In this document: in pieces, positions 1 to 13,199 of the stretch | Position numbering within the stretch: position 1 is the stretch's first letter | Layout of the letters: every line of letters starts with the position of its first letter | NCBI RefSeq assembly: GCF_026212465.1 | Contig: NC_080057.1 | Span: 17,060,124 to 17,124,123 of the forward strand | Source of the DNA: Amaranthus tricolor | Lineage: Eukaryota > Streptophyta > Magnoliopsida > Caryophyllales > Amaranthaceae | Direction: 5' to 3' | Length of the DNA: 64,000 bases | Translations under genes and position numbers: made by a program | Notes under the pieces: generated by a model | What the model saw: the letters and a program-made list of their open reading frames with translations, nothing else | What the model was told of the DNA's origin: nothing | Database searches by the model: none

Positions 1-773
1 GGGTTATACAAGGATCGGGTCGGTTACTCACGGTTCGGTTGAAAATCAATTATTCGATCTATCGGGTTAGCATCAGTTCGGTGTCGGTTGATGTTCGTGT
101 CGAGTTTCAATCGGTCTCAGGTTGTCATCAGTTAATAATTGGTTCAGTTTTACTGGGTGCAGATCGGGTTCGGGTATTTTTTACTATAGATCGAGTCAGT
201 TCAGATTAAGTTGTTAGTTTTTTTAATTGATGATAAGGTTCCTTTACTTAAAGCAAAATAGTGAAAACGCAAATCAATTAGTGATCATTATTACGTTGTT
301 AATTTTACTTGTTTGACTGAAAATTAAAATTATAAAGTTCTATCAATTTTCATATAATTCGATTAAAAGTAGTTAAATAAACATTGACCATTGATTATTA
401 CCTCTAAATATATGAAACCGTGTGTTTATAAAATTTATTTTATTAAAATATTTATGACTTTACTAGAATAACTAATAAGATGATTAAATATGAGTCAATC
501 ATATTTCTATGTAAAAAATTGGTTCAGGTTTACAGCAGTTCGATCTAAAATTCGTTCGGGTTAAGTCGGTTTTAGCAGGATCGAGTTCGGTTTTGAGCAT
601 TATTCGGGTTGGATATGACTCGGGTCGGTCACTATTAGGTTCGGGTAATCTCAGTTAATAGTTACGTGTCGATTAGAAAAATTGATTACAGCTCGGGTTC
701 AGTTTTCCCATTTTCGGTTGTCAATCGGTTCGGGTATAGCTTCGAGTCGGGTAATATCTGTTCGATAAACCTA
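1..773. mobile_element. Right part of a probable hAT-like non-autonomous insertion
   Basis: Both flanks of this stretch are rich in degenerate CGGGTTCGGT-type words (about 1-200 and 520-770), with an AT-rich core between them. It ends near 773 with GATAAACCTA, after which the copia gag reading frame resumes at about 785. Its left end lies outside the window. Subterminal repeats around an AT core, and a position inside a gag frame, suggest a non-autonomous DNA element. The superfamily is a guess. No coding capacity is visible. Confidence 0.4.
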
Positions 774-784
774 AAAAAGGAACA

Positions 785-1201
785 CTGACCAACAAGCTGC
801 TACTGAAACAACGGTTATTCGGCCTCCGAATGCAGTTAGGTACTCCTTTACGAGATCATCTAGAAAATCTTAATTCTACTTTATTGGATTTGCGTAATTT
901 AAATGTTAAGATAGATGATGAGGATGCTGCGTTAATTTTTCTTGTGTATCTGCCGTCTACTTTTGAGAATTTTGTTGAATCATTTGTGGTAGGCAAAGAT
1001 TCTCTGACCCTAGAGGAAGTGAAGGCAGCACTTCATACTAGGAAATTGCGTCAAAAGGCGATTGGTGATAACGAAGGTAGTGATAGTGGGTTATTTGTTA
1101 AATCCGGTAAAAATTCTAGGAAGAAAAAGGGGTTTAACTGTGATAACAGTGCTGAGACGGGTATTAATGATAGTATAGATGGGTCTAGCAATACTAAGAA
1201 T
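785..1201 (+). pseudogene. copia gag fragment (UBN2-type)
   Basis: The frame starts right after the upstream insertion with LTNKLLLKQRLFGLRMQ and runs through RDHLENLN, DDEDAALIFLVYLPS and VVGKDSLTLEEVKAALHTR. These are typical of the gag polyprotein domain of plant copia elements. The first in-frame ATG (830) is internal to the domain, so it is not a real start. The frame ends at 1202 only because a MITE with the terminus TAGG supplies the stop. The N-terminal half of gag is missing to the left. Confidence 0.85.
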
Positions 1202-1734
1202 TAGGCCTGTCAAGCAGAGCAAGTTGGGTCGGGTTCGGGTTATATATAAACAGGTCAGAAAATCCTTGACCCAAACCCAACCCATTTAATTAATTGGGTC
1301 GAAAATCACAACCTTGACTCGACCTGCAACAGATCAGGTTGACCTGATTTCAACCCACTTAACCCGTTTATAATATTTTTGTTTTTGTTTTAAGGTTTTT
1401 AACGTTGATTAAATCTAATTTTTTAGGCTTTAGTTTTAACTTTATATTTTTTTGTTGTTTATTTTGTATTTACAATGAAAAATAAGAAAATATTAAATCA
1501 ACTAAGTTTAACTTATACTTATTGATTTAACTCGAAATTAACACATTTAATTAAATGGGTTATACAAGTTTTTTTCAGGTTTAAAATTTTGATCTGAACC
1601 TAACTCATTTAATAAACAGATCAGGTCGGGTCAACCCATTTAATTAATTGGGTCAAAAGTCTCAACCCAAACCCACTTATTTCGGGTTAGATTCAGGTGG
1701 GGTTAGCAGTTCGGGTCAATCTTTGCTAGCCCTA
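1202..1734 (+). mobile_element. 533 bp hAT-like MITE inserted in copia gag
   Basis: The termini are TAGGCCTGTCAAG and, read inward from the right, TAGGGCTAGCAAAG, an imperfect terminal inverted repeat. Flanking 8-mers CTAAGAAT and GTAGGACT agree at 5 of 8 positions, compatible with an old 8 bp hAT-type TSD. Internally it carries repeated words such as AACCCATTTAATTAATTGGG and GGGTCGGGTTCGGGT. The copia frame stops at the left edge and its zinc knuckle follows the right edge. A related copy lies in opposite orientation at about 59715-60215. No ORF inside. Confidence 0.65.
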
Positions 1735-3990
1735 GTAGGACTATTACCTGTTATTACTGTAAGGAACCAGGACATTTTAAGTCTAAGTGTCCTAAATTAA
1801 AGAATAAATCTCAAGCCGCTGTAGTTCAAAGTAAATAGAATAAGAACTATGATTCTCAGGAAGACTTAGCATTGGTCGGTTGTGTTGAGTCTAAGGATTC
1901 GTCTGATTTTTGGGTTCTTGATTCTGGTTGTCCATTCCATATGAGTCATCGTCGAGATTGGTTTGATACTTATGGGTCCTGCTTTGGAGAGTCAATTACG
2001 GTTGGTAATGGTGCTTTATGTGAGGTATGGGTATCGGTTCTATGAGACTATGGACTGTTGATAAGAGAAGGTTGACTTTGACCAGAGTGAGGCATGTTCC
2101 TACATTGGAGAAGAATTTGATTTCACTTGTGACTTTGGATGATTTGGGGTTTAGTGGAAAATTCTGTAATGGGGAAGTGAGTGTCTTTAAGGGTTCGAAA
2201 TTGATCCTTAAGGGTATCAAGGAGAAATCCCCATATGTCTTTTAGGGTGTTACGCTGCTTAGTTCTGCTGTTAGTGCTTCTACTTGTCACTGGGAGATGA
2301 TTGGTCAGGATAGGCAGGGTCATATGGGTGATAGTAGAGAGCTAGTTATGTCCTCTGGGAATCTTCATACATGTGTCAAGGATACTTATCTTGAGGTTGA
2401 CAAGTATCAGGTGTTTGAGGTTAAACACGGGTTGCTTGGGAATGAAGCTCAGGTTGATAATGACAGGTTGTATGGTAAGAAGATTGGTTGGCTACAATGG
2501 GACTATTGTTTTTCGGTATTTGCTATGTTCTGTGTTTTAGGTATTTTGAGGCATCGTACCTATGGGATAACACCACTGCAGAACGGTGTTATAGAAATAG
2601 TAAATTAGGCCTTTTCTCGAAGAGTTTGGTGCATGCTCTCTAGTACTTGGTTTAGGAGGAGGTACTGGGTTTGTTTGTTCAATCGGGGTCTACACTCAGG
2701 AATTGACTTGAACAGTTTGTGTGAGATTTGGTGTTGTTGGATATTGAACTATCTCATGTTGGAAGTCTTGTTTTGGCTCAACTGTGCTATTGGGTATTTT
2801 GAAGCTTCTGTTGATGGTGATAGTGGTACTGAGTTCAAGGTGTAGTATGAGGTTGATTCCTCAACGATATCTGTTCAACCCCATATTGGTTTTGTTGATG
2901 CTGTTCTGGGTATCTCGTGGTCTGTGATTTCTTTAACTATCTTTAACTCCGTGGATAGAATAAACGAGTCGTTATAGGGAACATTCCATGAACTTAAAAG
3001 TTTTTGTAAGAAGCCTATATGTGTTATTAAGGAATCTAATAGGTTGATTTCAGGAATTGTTGGTTTGGTTGCTATAAGTACGGTAGGTTATGCATTGAAT
3101 CTTGTGGGTATAACAAGGTTGGTAGCCGATTTTGTGGAGTCACTTAAATCTCCAACTTATGAGAATGGTTTAGAGTATAGTGAGCTGGCGCAATGGCTTG
3201 CTATGATTGTATATGTAGATAGAGTTTTGGGAACTCTTTTAGGTACTGATTGGGAGGAAGATTCTAGAGTCTTCGTGCTATTGGTACTATAGGTTTTTCG
3301 TGAAGAAGCATAATTATCCATCTGTTATTGTTATGCTTGATGTTATGAAGTTTGTGACCTGTATTGATAGACTGGTAGTGCTACTCAGCTCATTTTGTCA
3401 CCTCAATTTGAGGCTGAGAGTGTCAACATGTATGGAGTTCCGGTTTGGTGTTTGAAGTATGCTGTGATGTGTACTTGTTTTGCGCATGCCATTAGTGTAA
3501 TTTACAGGTTTGTGACTCAACCTGTTGCGGATACTGGCAGGTAGGAGCTGCTCTCTATGGTTTATATGAGTCAGTTGTTGTAGTTCTTGTGTGCTAGAAT
3601 GATGTTGGGTGCTTTGGTTTATTGGTTGATAGTTGGATTAAGATTACTAAACTTGGTGTTGACTTTGCTTTGGGCAGTTTCTTGATAAGTTGGGAATCCC
3701 ATTTGGGGTCTTCAGTAAATGTGAAGATTAAATAAATGACATTAACTTATGCTGCAAAGGGGTCTGTGTGTTGTCTGGTCTTAGTGATAGTTCAATGTGA
3801 TCAACCTGTTTTTGACTTCGGTGTACGTTGATTGTGTGGCATTTGATCAAGTACTTGATGTTGGTGAGAAGCACAGGGTGGTCAAGCTTCATTCAGGGGG
3901 TACATATAAGAAGGTGGAGGTGAAGAAGGTAGGATATCCTGACAATCCTACGAGGTTCTTTGCTATGCTGACTTATATGGTTTAGGGCCT
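1735..3990 (+). pseudogene. copia pol remnant: zinc knuckle, protease, integrase, RT traces
   Basis: A CX2CX4HX4C zinc knuckle (CYYCKEPGHFKSKC) is encoded at about 1749-1790. It is followed by the protease motif WVLDSGCPFHMSHR (about 1910-1950) and a GAG-pre-integrase stretch (HVPTLEKNLISLVTLDDLGF). An integrase tail, HRTYGITPLQNGVIEIVN, ends at a stop near 2608 and continues as CMLSSTWF. Short RT/RNase H-like relics such as STVGYALNLVGITRL appear near 3080. Multiple stops and frameshifts show that no functional polyprotein can be made. The region after about 3300 is only weakly recognisable. Confidence 0.75.
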
Positions 3991-4328
3991 TAGGGGCGGT
4001 GATGAGAACCTCCAGGAGGAGGTGTGTTGTTCTCTAGGTGGAGCTTGGTCATGAACTCGTAATGTAGGTGGAGCATTAAGAGGGACTTGTAATGCAGGTG
4101 GAGCATTGTGAGTGGTTGTACTTGGAGACAAGTATGAAATGAGTCTTGGTTGGAGACTTGTTTGTGTTGATTGGTCTTGGTTGAAGATTTGTCGGGATGG
4201 GTCATGTTGAAGACTTATCGGGATGTACAACTTATGCATGAGCTTTGCATGGGGTTTTGGCTTGAGATATGATCACTATGTGTTGATGGGATCATTTGCT
4301 GACTACGAGTTCTCGCCAAGGTGGAGAT

Positions 4329-5390
<1,062 letters not shown>

Positions 5391-6240
5391 ATCATCATGA
5401 GATAATAAATAGTATAAGCTCAAGTCATAAAAGCAAGGAGTCTAACCTTAAGTCGAAGAAGCAAGGACTATGTAAGCTTATTTTTACTTTTCTCAAATTC
5501 ACCAAATTCCAAACCCAATTGATTCATTTTATTGGTCCAATCGAAATTCGACACAATAGTACAAATGCAACTAATAGCACAAAAGACAATTAGTAACAAT
5601 GTACGAAGGCAAAATGCAATATCAAGCACTAAGGAAGACAATTAAGTTAATGTTATTGTGAGCAAAAACAAGTATTTATCCTTGATCGTATTGTAAAGAT
5701 TTTTGAGTTTACCGTAATTGAAATCTAGAATGTAAAGATTTTTAAACTTACCGTAATCAAAATATAGAATGCAATAACCAGAAAATCATTCGTATCAAGT
5801 GTGATATCCGTTTCGCAACCATTACTGAAACCATATTTTTACACTAGTTACCATTGTCAAAACAAAATTTGAGTTTGTTTTGATAGGCAACAACAACACT
5901 AGAGAACAATCTGTCCTTCAAGCTATCCAACAAACCTATTTAAGAAATAAGCTTGAAAAATTTGAAGCAAATATAGTAAAAAGAGGTCCATATGAAAGAT
6001 GAAGCATAAAAGTTCCTTTTTGATCAATAAAATGAGCTATTCTTGTGAAAGACCGATTTTCAGTGAGAATACCTCAAGACAAAAAGCTTGCATGCTAGTA
6101 ATTTGTATCATTGAACTATTTAACTCATGTATGAGACACGTCTCACGATAAAACCATCTCATATAAATTTTGTGCAACAAAATTGCACATATCCCAACAA
6201 AATAATATTAAAACTCATAATTCCTAATTATATTAATATA
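5391..6240. other. Non-coding intergenic DNA with a small tandem duplication
   Basis: I see no gene. At about 5690-5775 a roughly 45 bp unit (TGTAAAGATTTTTGAGTTTA, then a diverged second copy) is tandemly duplicated. The rest is unique-looking AT-rich DNA. Confidence 0.6.
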
Positions 6241-6335
6241 TACTTCATCTGTTTCATTATACTTGCTACTGATAGTGAAATTTCTTCACCAAACATATCA
6301 CCATCAGTAACAAGTATTTCAGAACGGAGAAAGTA
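6241..6335. mobile_element. Short Stowaway-type MITE
   Basis: Bounded by TACTTCATCTGTTTC and GAACGGAGAAAGTA, the inverted termini typical of plant Stowaway/mariner MITEs (consensus CTCCCTCCGTTC), with TA at both ends as the expected target duplication. Only about 95 bp long and non-coding. Confidence 0.6.
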
Positions 6336-6873
6336 TGAATGAAGATGTATGCGTAAATAATATTCTCATATAGTAGTTGTGAAATTAAATATGGAAGTTT
6401 TTTAAAATTTGACTCAAGTTAAAACATAAATTGAGTTTAAACTTTTGACTTGAGTTTAGTCAATGACTCAATTATCAATTTTTAAAATTTTGGTTGAATA
6501 AACTCAGTTTCAAATTTATTTTAATACTGCATAACAAATTTGTAAATATAAAAAAAGATTAATAGTGATCTAGAGTTAGATGTCGGTTCGAGTCATAGTA
6601 CAGTCGGTTGAACTTACAGTCGACCAAAGTATCAGTTTTTTTGAAGTACACTTATACCCCGACATTAACTTGGGATTCGAACTATGTAATCGAACTCGGA
6701 GTTGAATTTTTTCTCGAATTTGGATTAAATTAAATTTCTAAGATCGAGTACTACTAAAGTCGGATTCCAACAATTGCCATCCTTATTAAGTAGACAGACT
6801 CCAAAACGCCGTTTCAAATATTCCCTACTCCTGTCTCACACCCGCAAAAGCACATTCCTCCTCCACTCTCCAG
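6336..6873. other. Upstream region of eIF2-alpha
   Basis: AT-rich DNA with no ORF of note. It includes the likely promoter of the downstream gene, and the last ~100 bp become pyrimidine-rich (CTCCTCCACTCTCC), as in plant leaders of translation genes. No convincing TATA box was identified. Confidence 0.45.
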
Positions 6874-6882
6874 AAACCCTAA
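6874..6882 (+). promoter_or_regulatory. Telo-box in the eIF2-alpha leader
   Basis: The sequence AAACCCTAA lies 44 bp before the start codon in a CT-rich leader. Telo-boxes near the transcription start are common in plant genes for translation components, so the element fits its gene. The functional role is inferred from that pattern only. Confidence 0.5.
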
Positions 6883-6925
6883 TCCCTAATTTTTTTCCCA
6901 TCAAAACTAAATCAAATCTGCAACA

Positions 6926-9900
6926 ATGGCGAGCGGAGGTCCTAACCTAGAGTGCAGAATGTACGAAGCGAAGTATCCAGAAGTAGACATGGCGGTGATG
7001 ATTCAAGTGAACAACATCGCTGATATGGGCGCTTATGTTTCTCTTTTAGAATACAACAATATTGAAGGAATGATACTTTTCTCTGAGCTTTCTCGTCGTC
7101 GAATTCGGAGTGTTAACAGTCTGATTCGGGTCGGGCGTATTGAACCCGTCATGGTTCTTAGGGTTGACAGAGATAAAGGTTACATTGATTTAAGTAAACG
7201 TAGGGTTTCTGAAGAAGATATTGCTCGTTGTGAGGAACGTTATAATAAGAGTAAGCTTGTTCACTCTATTATGCGTCATGTTGCTGAAACTACCAACATC
7301 GATTTGGAGGTACTGAAAAACAAAACTTGCGATAATAGTGTCAATTTTTTATGTTCTAGCTAATTGGAGTTTTTGTTTTGAAGATTTATGCTAATTTTCT
7401 GATTTTCGGTAAACATAGATGATTTATGAGTTTAGAGTTTTTCATATTTAGGATTTGAGTTAGTATGATAAGGAATGTTTGATGTTTGTTGGTTTAATCG
7501 AGGCTGTTTGTTTCTTAAGTTTGTTCTGTTGGGAAATCGGGATTTTTAAAAGAGGGCAGAAAGACTTGACCTAAGTGGTAAAGATACACACATTTGGATT
7601 TAGGGATTGGGATGAAATGCATAGCATTGAGAAGGGAAATTCATGTGGATGACAATTAGGAATGCTCTATTGGTTTATGCAGCCAACACCAATGTTTTGG
7701 CATTGTAGTCATAGATGACAATGCTTTTATTATGAATTATGAATTCATTCACTTTGTAATGAAATGTGTGGGGATCAATTTATTAGCTGTCATTTGATGT
7801 TTCGCTAGTTAGAGTAGCTCTTATGCATTGTGTTTGTGTATGTGTATTGCACTTGATTAGTCCAATTTGTCCAAACTAGGTAGTGAGGTTTGTTGGAGTA
7901 ATGGTTTTACGGACAATAGCCTGTTGTAGATTTGGGGGGATATTTTGATTGACTGGTTTATTCTCACGGTTAACATTCCTAACAAGGAAGTTTTGTTTGA
8001 TGATTCGTTTGATCTGAAGTCAAGTTTTTTCTGTGTCATAAATACGCATATGCTGCTACTCTTATGTATGGGGAGGTTTTGGAAAGGGGGAAGGTATGGA
8101 AGTTCATGTGCTACTTTTTAGTGTTCCATTTGATAAAAATTGATAACATTTAGAGTTCGAAATATAGACCATTGAAAAATAATTGAGATATTGAAGACAA
8201 ACTTAGTTTGAGAGTTGAGAAAATCCTGAAAGCAATTGAATTGAAAATTGAAAAATATATAATACACCTGAAGTGATGGAAATTGTATTGAAGATTGATT
8301 ATGTTTACATGAGTCTAGATTTACATTACAAGAATCTCTCACCACTTGCTGCAGGAGCATTGGATGTCTGATAGAATTTCTCTCTTTAAAATTTAATTAT
8401 TTTGTCGCTATAAAACCTCAATTTATCTCCCTCCCCATTGATGAACCAAGAATTTAAGATATGTATGTATACCTATGAAATTAAATGGGTTCACTTATAG
8501 TCTTCTTCGTGTAAGGAACTTGAGCCTCGACGCAAAATGAATAACATACATACACCACCACGTTCAAATTACATATATCCATAACTTGAACCACTACCAA
8601 TACTACTCCATGTATAACGAAGCTATAGCCCAATGTGTTTTGTCCTAATTTCAAATAATTTGATGGAATAGCGCTTTTGCTATCACTATACACTATAGGA
8701 ACACATTTCTCCAAATTTAACTCTAATAAATATTTTACTTAAGGTAGAGATATCTTATTCCTACTAGAACCACTTTAATGCTGTAGAAATTTTTTTGAAA
8801 GTAGAACTTTAGTGAATGATTGGACAGCTTAGTGCAATTTTTTTTGAAGGCTTCTTCTCTATTGAATAAACTTAGGCTTTTTGTGCTTTTTGGGTATAAA
8901 AAATTTAGTTTTACCACAAAAACCTCTCCAATAATTATGTCAAGTATTAAGCTTCCTTGAAGCCTTTGTTTTAGCCATGTATTCAACTTTATTTTTGGAT
9001 TGGGCAATCGTATCCGGTAATGTCAATATTGGATATTTGAATGTTCAACTAAATGTTAAACAACCGGGATAGAACACTTGTCTCTAAGTGGCATTCCTCT
9101 CATACAGATCACCACCGTATTTGGAGCCCACAAAGCTAACCATCCACCCTTCTTTATACTAGAACTACCTTGTCAATAACAAAAAATCCACTTGTAAACA
9201 AATCCATCACCCATCTAGCCATCACAACTTTCGTTGAAGCTTTTTTGAGGAAGGTAGAAAAGGCATGCTTGATAACATGAGTGAAGTGAAATATTGCTTA
9301 TATGAGAAAAATGAATTTTATTATTTTGCTTATTAGAGAGAAAGTATTGGAGATGTCATATGTGATTTTTGATAAATAACATCCCTTTACTTAATATTAA
9401 AAAACCTCAATATTTATCTGTTTATCAAATGAAAAGCAAAAATATACCTCCTTTCTTTCCCTGAAAAAAAATATGAAGTGAGAAATGAAAGAGCAAAAAT
9501 AACCTTGAAGTGCTGCCATCTTCACTGGTCGACGTATGATTCTGATTTGGATTTAAGTGTTTGTTTATGTGTGTCTCAAAACATTTCAAGCATCAAGAAC
9601 CACTATTTTCTTTCTTTAAGTTTGTTTTTTTTTTTTTTAATTTTTAATTTCTTTTGTTAACTCAAGACTATGTTATTGACTTATTGAGTTATCGAATGAC
9701 TTTATGTGCTAAAATTGTTTAGCTTACTTATATGTCATTATAGTTTCATGTTGTTTTAACTTTTAAGTATTAAATATGTTTTAAAATTAATTTCGGAACT
9801 TTTTAGCGAAATTGTATGCCTCGAAATAAAAAAGCCTGCGCCTTGCACCTTGGAAAAAAAGGACCTTTTGCTCGTGGGTGCGCTTCATGCCTCTTAAAAC

Positions 9901-12776
9901 TAAGGGGACAATTGGTGTTGTCTATTGTGTTGGGTGGAGGTAGTCTTCTTTTTAATATTGAATGGGATGCCCATTTTCTTCATTCCTCTTCTATACTTAA
10001 TATTGTATTTGCTTAAAAATGAAAATTTTACCTATTCATTATCATTGTGCTTCCGATTTGATCTAACTCTTTTTTGAATCATTTTACACTATTTTTTTCA
10101 TAGTAAACTACATAAATTGAAAATTTTGATTTATTCATCGTACATGATTGTTATATTTGTCTTGTGGGCTTATTAAAAGTTTTTATTTCTGCAGGAATTA
10201 TATATACACATTGGGTGGCCTCTGTATCGGAAGTATGGACATGCTTTTGAGGTGTGAATTTTATTTTGTTGTTTCTTTTGTAATTTGTTTCCAAGATCCC
10301 ATTTTCGTCAATAGTTTTTGTATTTAAAAGTGTCTTTCATTATGAAGTATGGACATGCTTTCAAGGTGTGAATTTGATTTTTGTCGTTTCTCTTATAATT
10401 TGTTTCCAAGGTCTCATTTTCTCTTGTAGTTTATTGTATTTTTGAAATTGTCTTTCATGATGGTAGGCATTCAAGGTTATAGTGACCGACCCTGACACAA
10501 TTTTGGATCCACTTACATATGAAGTCAAAGAAACTGGTCCTGATGGTCAAGAGGTATGCAAATTTGATCACTTTTTTTTTTTGTTGAGTTAGTGTTATTG
10601 GCTCTTATTCGATGACCGCTGCAGGTTACAAAAGTTCTCCCTGCTGTGACCCCAGAGATAAAGGATGCTTTGATTAAGAATATTAGGCGAAGAATGACTC
10701 CTCAGCCTCTGAAAATCCGTGCTGATATCGAGATGAAGTGTTTCCAGTTTGATGGAGTTCTTCATATAAAGGTAAGGTGCTATTATTTGTTGAACAAGGA
10801 ACAGATCACCTTGATATTTTGGTGAGTGTAGATTCTCATTGAAATAGGCTCAGTTGCATTAGTATGGTTATTAACTTTGATTGATGTCCTTAAGACTGTA
10901 TGTTATATTTCTTCATACAAAGGATCTTAGAGTGTTCATTATCGTTGTGGTTATTATATATGTGGTATCTTGAGCCATTGTTTCATATTTGTACTATTGA
11001 ACATCAGTATTTGAAGCTACCTGGTAACTTCACCTGTTCACCTTGCTAGATTGGTCATTAGCCAGTAATTTTGGGGATTGAAATGATAAACATTGCTGCG
11101 TGAGTTTATGAAGTCATTTGTGGTACATCTGTATTCGATTAACCTATTCCATTTGTTGTGTGTCTGTAGTACTATATTATATTCTAGTCAAGTGTTCTAG
11201 AATTAATTTGATCTCTAAATAGCTGGAGTGCATAAAATTATCTGATGAATGCAGCTCTCGTTGTCGAGGCTTTTGAGAAAAGAGTGCCATGTGACCATAT
11301 CTCCTTTGAATCTAACGATTTTGAATGTCTTGTTTTTTTTTTTTAGTTTTTTTTTAATTATTCTGGTAGCTGTGCTTTTTATAAATTTTGTTGGCTGATA
11401 AATCTTCTTGCAGGATGCCATGCGTAAAGCTGAAGCTGCTGGAACAAATGACTGCCCTGTGAAAATTAAACTAGTTGCACCACCGCTTTATGTCCTTACC
11501 ACTCAGACCCTTGATAAGGTTGGTGTCTTATTTTGAGCTCAACTTGTTTTATCTTGCAAATTTTTATATGTGGACATGTCTTGTGTATATAGATGGTTTG
11601 TTATTGCGACTTCTCTGATAATGACTTCCTTCACTTAGTTGTTGTCTGCTTGAGCATTATCCTGTTCTATCCAATTCTATACTGTCCATGGTGTTTTTCA
11701 TTGTAATTATTTATGGTTGTTAGCATTGTTACGGAAGCTGGAGGATTCATTTGTTATATCGAGTATTTGTTGGTTTTTCACTTTGTGTTTTGTTGGTTTT
11801 TCACACTTGATTGTGATCTTCAAAGTTGGTGTACAAAGCAAGACTGCAATACATCGAGTATTTGCATATTGTCCAAAGCTGTTTTCCTGTGATTTTCCAG
11901 TTAGAAATTAGTTGATGGGAACTTCTATGTGCTTTGTGCTGTAGATGTATCATTTCCTGTACTATGTACAAGAACACCTGTTGCTGCAATTCATGCTATG
12001 AAATCCCTTTATTATTGCTGGATATGCTTCTCGTGAAAAAATGTTGCCATTCTTCTTTTAACCATGTATCAATGAACTGCTACAGAAACAGCTTTTGATG
12101 AAATGCCCTTGTTGATATCTGATATTGACTAGTTCAATACCTTTTCGATTGTAACTCATGAAAGCAATTTCATACTTATCCTTGATAATTGTTGATTCTA
12201 AATTACTCTGAAAATTTTCTGTGATTGCCTAGCTCCAAAAATTAATTAGTAGTTATCGTAGTCCGTGACATTCTAAAATGCCTAATTTTTCTTTAGATCT
12301 TTATATCTCAAGGTACCTAGCTAAATTATGGTCTTGTTGTTCCCTGTAGGAACAAGGTATTGCGACCCTTAACAAGGCAATTGTGGCTTGTACTGAAGAA
12401 ATTGAACGCCACAAAGGAAAATTGGTGGTGAAGGATGCGCCAAGAACTGTAACTGATCAAATCTTACTCCTTTTTCTCTCATTTCTATTATATGTTGTGT
12501 TCGTTTTTGCATATGTCCTGCTCCCTTGGTGTATGTTTGGTTTCGATAGTTTATATTACAAGTTAAATTAAAGTTTACACCTTAGAATATTTTCCCTGGA
12601 TTAACTGTTATATCGTTTGAATGCAGGTGAGTGAAATTGATGATAAACTTCTTCGAGAGCAAATGGATAATTTATCAAAAATGAATGAAGAAGCCAATGG
12701 CGATTCTGACAGTGAGGAAGAAGAAGACACCGGCATGGGTGATGTGGATGTTGAAAATGCCGGTTTTCATGAGTAG
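6926..12776 (+). CDS. eIF2-alpha: Eukaryotic translation initiation factor 2 subunit alpha
   Basis: Cytosolic subunit of the eIF2 GTP-Met-tRNAi complex. Seven coding exons: 6926-7309, 10195-10251, 10467-10553, 10625-10771, 11414-11518, 12350-12448 and 12627-12776. All introns are GT-AG and phase 0, and together they give 342 aa, close to plant orthologues (~344). Residues ~15-90 form the S1-type domain with the hallmark [20 protein letters not shown] and RRRIRS. Ser56, in ELSRRR, is the conserved stress-kinase (GCN2) site. Exons 2-4 encode the helical domain ([34 protein letters not shown]), and exons 5-6 the C-terminal alpha/beta domain ([25 protein letters not shown]). Exon 7 is acidic ([17 protein letters not shown]), a typical CK2-type tail. 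The start at 6926 lies in AACAATGGCG, a good plant context. Intron 1 is long (2885 bp). Exon junctions were assigned by eye from family similarity. Confidence 0.97.
7310..10194 (+). other. Intron 1 of eIF2-alpha
   Basis: Donor GAG|GTACTG and acceptor TTTCTGCAG|GAATTA. Reading past the donor adds only 17 residues before a stop, so intron retention would truncate the protein after the S1 domain. The intron is AT-rich. A stretch near 9825-9900 (GCCTGCGCCTTGCACCTTGG) resembles a simple GC-richer repeat found in plant introns. Open frames on the minus strand at 8481-9007 show no recognisable domain. Confidence 0.85.
10230..10460 (+). repeat. Tandem duplication of exon 2 end plus intron 2 start
   Basis: A 114 bp unit starting GAAGTATGGACATGCTTT at 10230 recurs at 10344, diverged. 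It copies the last 22 bases of exon 2, the 5' splice site and the first ~90 bp of intron 2. The second copy carries its own GT donor (CAAG|GTGTGA). Use of that donor would read into a stop at once, because GTG TGA follows the true exon end, so it should stay silent or trigger decay. Confidence 0.9.
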
Positions 12777-13190
12777 TTAAGAATTTGAAGCGATGGTTTT
12801 TACCTTGCTGTTTTGTCAACTATACATGGCCAGATGAGCTTTTTTTTTTGTTATTATTTTATTACATGGCCAGATGAGCTTTTTTTTTTAATTTTATTTT
12901 TTATTTTTTTTGGCTTTTTGAAGGTTTATAATGAAGTATTTTGGTTTACTATTGCTTCAAATTCAGTGAAGGACAACTAATTAATATCGAGTATATGCGG
13001 CACTTTTGCAAGTGAACACTTGAATGCTTTCATTCATATTTTGCACACGTTATTATCATTTGGATTTGTTTGGTTGTTGATAGTAAATGACAATAACAAA
13101 ATACTTTTAATTGTAAAATTTATCCACCATATCATTCTCATTGTAATAAAGTTCAATCATAAAAAGTTTTTTTTTAACAATTTTCCACTA
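12777..13190 (+). other. 3' untranslated/downstream region of eIF2-alpha
   Basis: Contains a 40 bp tandem duplication of TACATGGCCAGATGAGCT followed by a T-run (12823 and 12863). No further gene. The poly(A) site is not determinable by eye. Confidence 0.5.
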
Positions 13191-13199
13191 TTATTTATT

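Noticed and set aside
7310..7363. Continuation of the first eIF2-alpha exon to a 145-codon ORF
   Set aside because: The extension follows a clear GT donor, the family sequence continues at 10195, and the extra 17 residues are unrelated to eIF2-alpha.
9816..10016. 66-codon frame [16 protein letters not shown] in eIF2-alpha intron 1
   Set aside because: It covers a GCGCCTTGCACCTT-type intronic repeat and has no homology I recognise.
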